Assembly: GCA_934501115.1 (NCBI GenBank)
Contig: CAKSTO010000013.1
Span: 1 to 44,985 of the forward strand
Length of the DNA stretch: 44,985 nucleotides
DNA from: an uncultured Faecalibacterium sp.
GTDB taxonomy: Bacteria; Bacillota; Clostridia; Oscillospirales; Ruminococcaceae
Direction: 5' to 3'
Both the position numbers and the translations under genes were made by a program. Below, piece by piece: positions 44,911 through 44,985 of the stretch (the first letter of the stretch is position 1; each line of letters opens with the position of its first letter). A model generated the notes under the pieces. That model was not told where the DNA came from. It did no database searches and saw only the letters and a list, made by a program, of their open reading frames with translations.

Positions 44911-44985
44911 TGGAGCGGCCGACGAGGCTCGAACTCGCTACCTCCACCTTGGCAAGGTGGCGCTCTACCAGATGAGCTACGGCCG
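44911..44985 (-). tRNA. tRNA-Gly (anticodon GCC), one base short at the window edge
   Basis: On the minus strand the cloverleaf is complete except for the first acceptor base, which lies outside the window. The acceptor CGGCCG pairs with CGGCCG before CTCCA, the D-arm is AGCTCATCTGGTAGAGC, the anticodon stem is CCACC/GGTGG around TTGCCAA (anticodon GCC, glycine), and the T-arm carries TTCGAGC. The 3' CCA is encoded. Confidence 0.95.

Overview
The window looks like chromosomal DNA from a GC-rich, low-oxygen gut Firmicute of the Faecalibacterium / Ruminococcaceae type. The main evidence is a complete butyrate pathway (thl-crt-hbd-bcd-etfB-etfA) next to a family I butyryl-CoA:acetate CoA-transferase gene, together with Firmicute-type rpoB/rpoC, a 359-residue housekeeping sigma factor and consensus TTGACA/TATAAT-like promoters with 17-bp spacing. 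The genus is inferred from gene content. No phage, transposase gene, CRISPR array or rRNA was seen.

Layout. 1-9.4 kb (minus strand): rpoB-rpoC with its own promoter and a structured leader, preceded by rpoD. 9.4-13.0 kb (minus): dgt-dnaG-rpoD run as one unit, with a YigZ/IMPACT-family gene upstream. 13.1-20.1 kb (minus): coaD, then the butyrate operon thl-crt-hbd-bcd-etfB-etfA, closed by a strong terminator. 20.3-23.2 kb (plus): the divergent but gene behind an unusually long, highly foldable leader, followed by an AI-2E/PerM-family membrane protein. 23.2-28.7 kb (minus): a beta-glucoside PTS operon (LicR-like regulator, IIB, IIC, IIA, GH1 6-phospho-beta-glucosidase) with a matching palindrome in front of the regulator and in front of IIB. 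28.8-31.1 kb (minus): an uncharacterised radical SAM protein downstream of a TetR regulator. 31.3-34.2 kb (plus): the proline operon proC-proB-proA. 34.6-35.1 kb: a methylglyoxal-synthase-like protein whose catalytic residues appear to be replaced. 35.2-38.9 kb (minus): a Met-gamma-lyase/Alr-type PLP enzyme, a dense cluster of hairpins, a GNAT acetyltransferase and murD. 39.1-40.7 kb (plus): an orphan peptide-type solute-binding lipoprotein. 40.8-43.1 kb: an AraC regulator divergent from an MFS transporter, with a 25-codon remnant of a MATE efflux gene behind araC. 43.2-45.0 kb: a small PH-domain protein, a nucleoid-associated protein, and tRNA-Gly(GCC), cut by one base at the window edge.

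How the genes work together. The centre is the energy metabolism of a butyrate producer. Two acetyl-CoA are condensed (Thl), reduced (Hbd), dehydrated (Crt) and reduced again by Bcd with EtfAB, which in this family can bifurcate electrons to ferredoxin. But then swaps CoA onto acetate and releases butyrate. CoaD, which makes the CoA precursor, sits at the head of the same strand, and a PerM-type permease follows but. The PTS operon supplies sugar for the pathway.

Best candidates for something undescribed: the but leader RNA with mutually exclusive pairings, the degenerate methylglyoxal-synthase-like protein, the paired palindromes of the PTS operon, the four-hairpin cluster at 36.56-36.71 kb, and the TetR/radical SAM pair.
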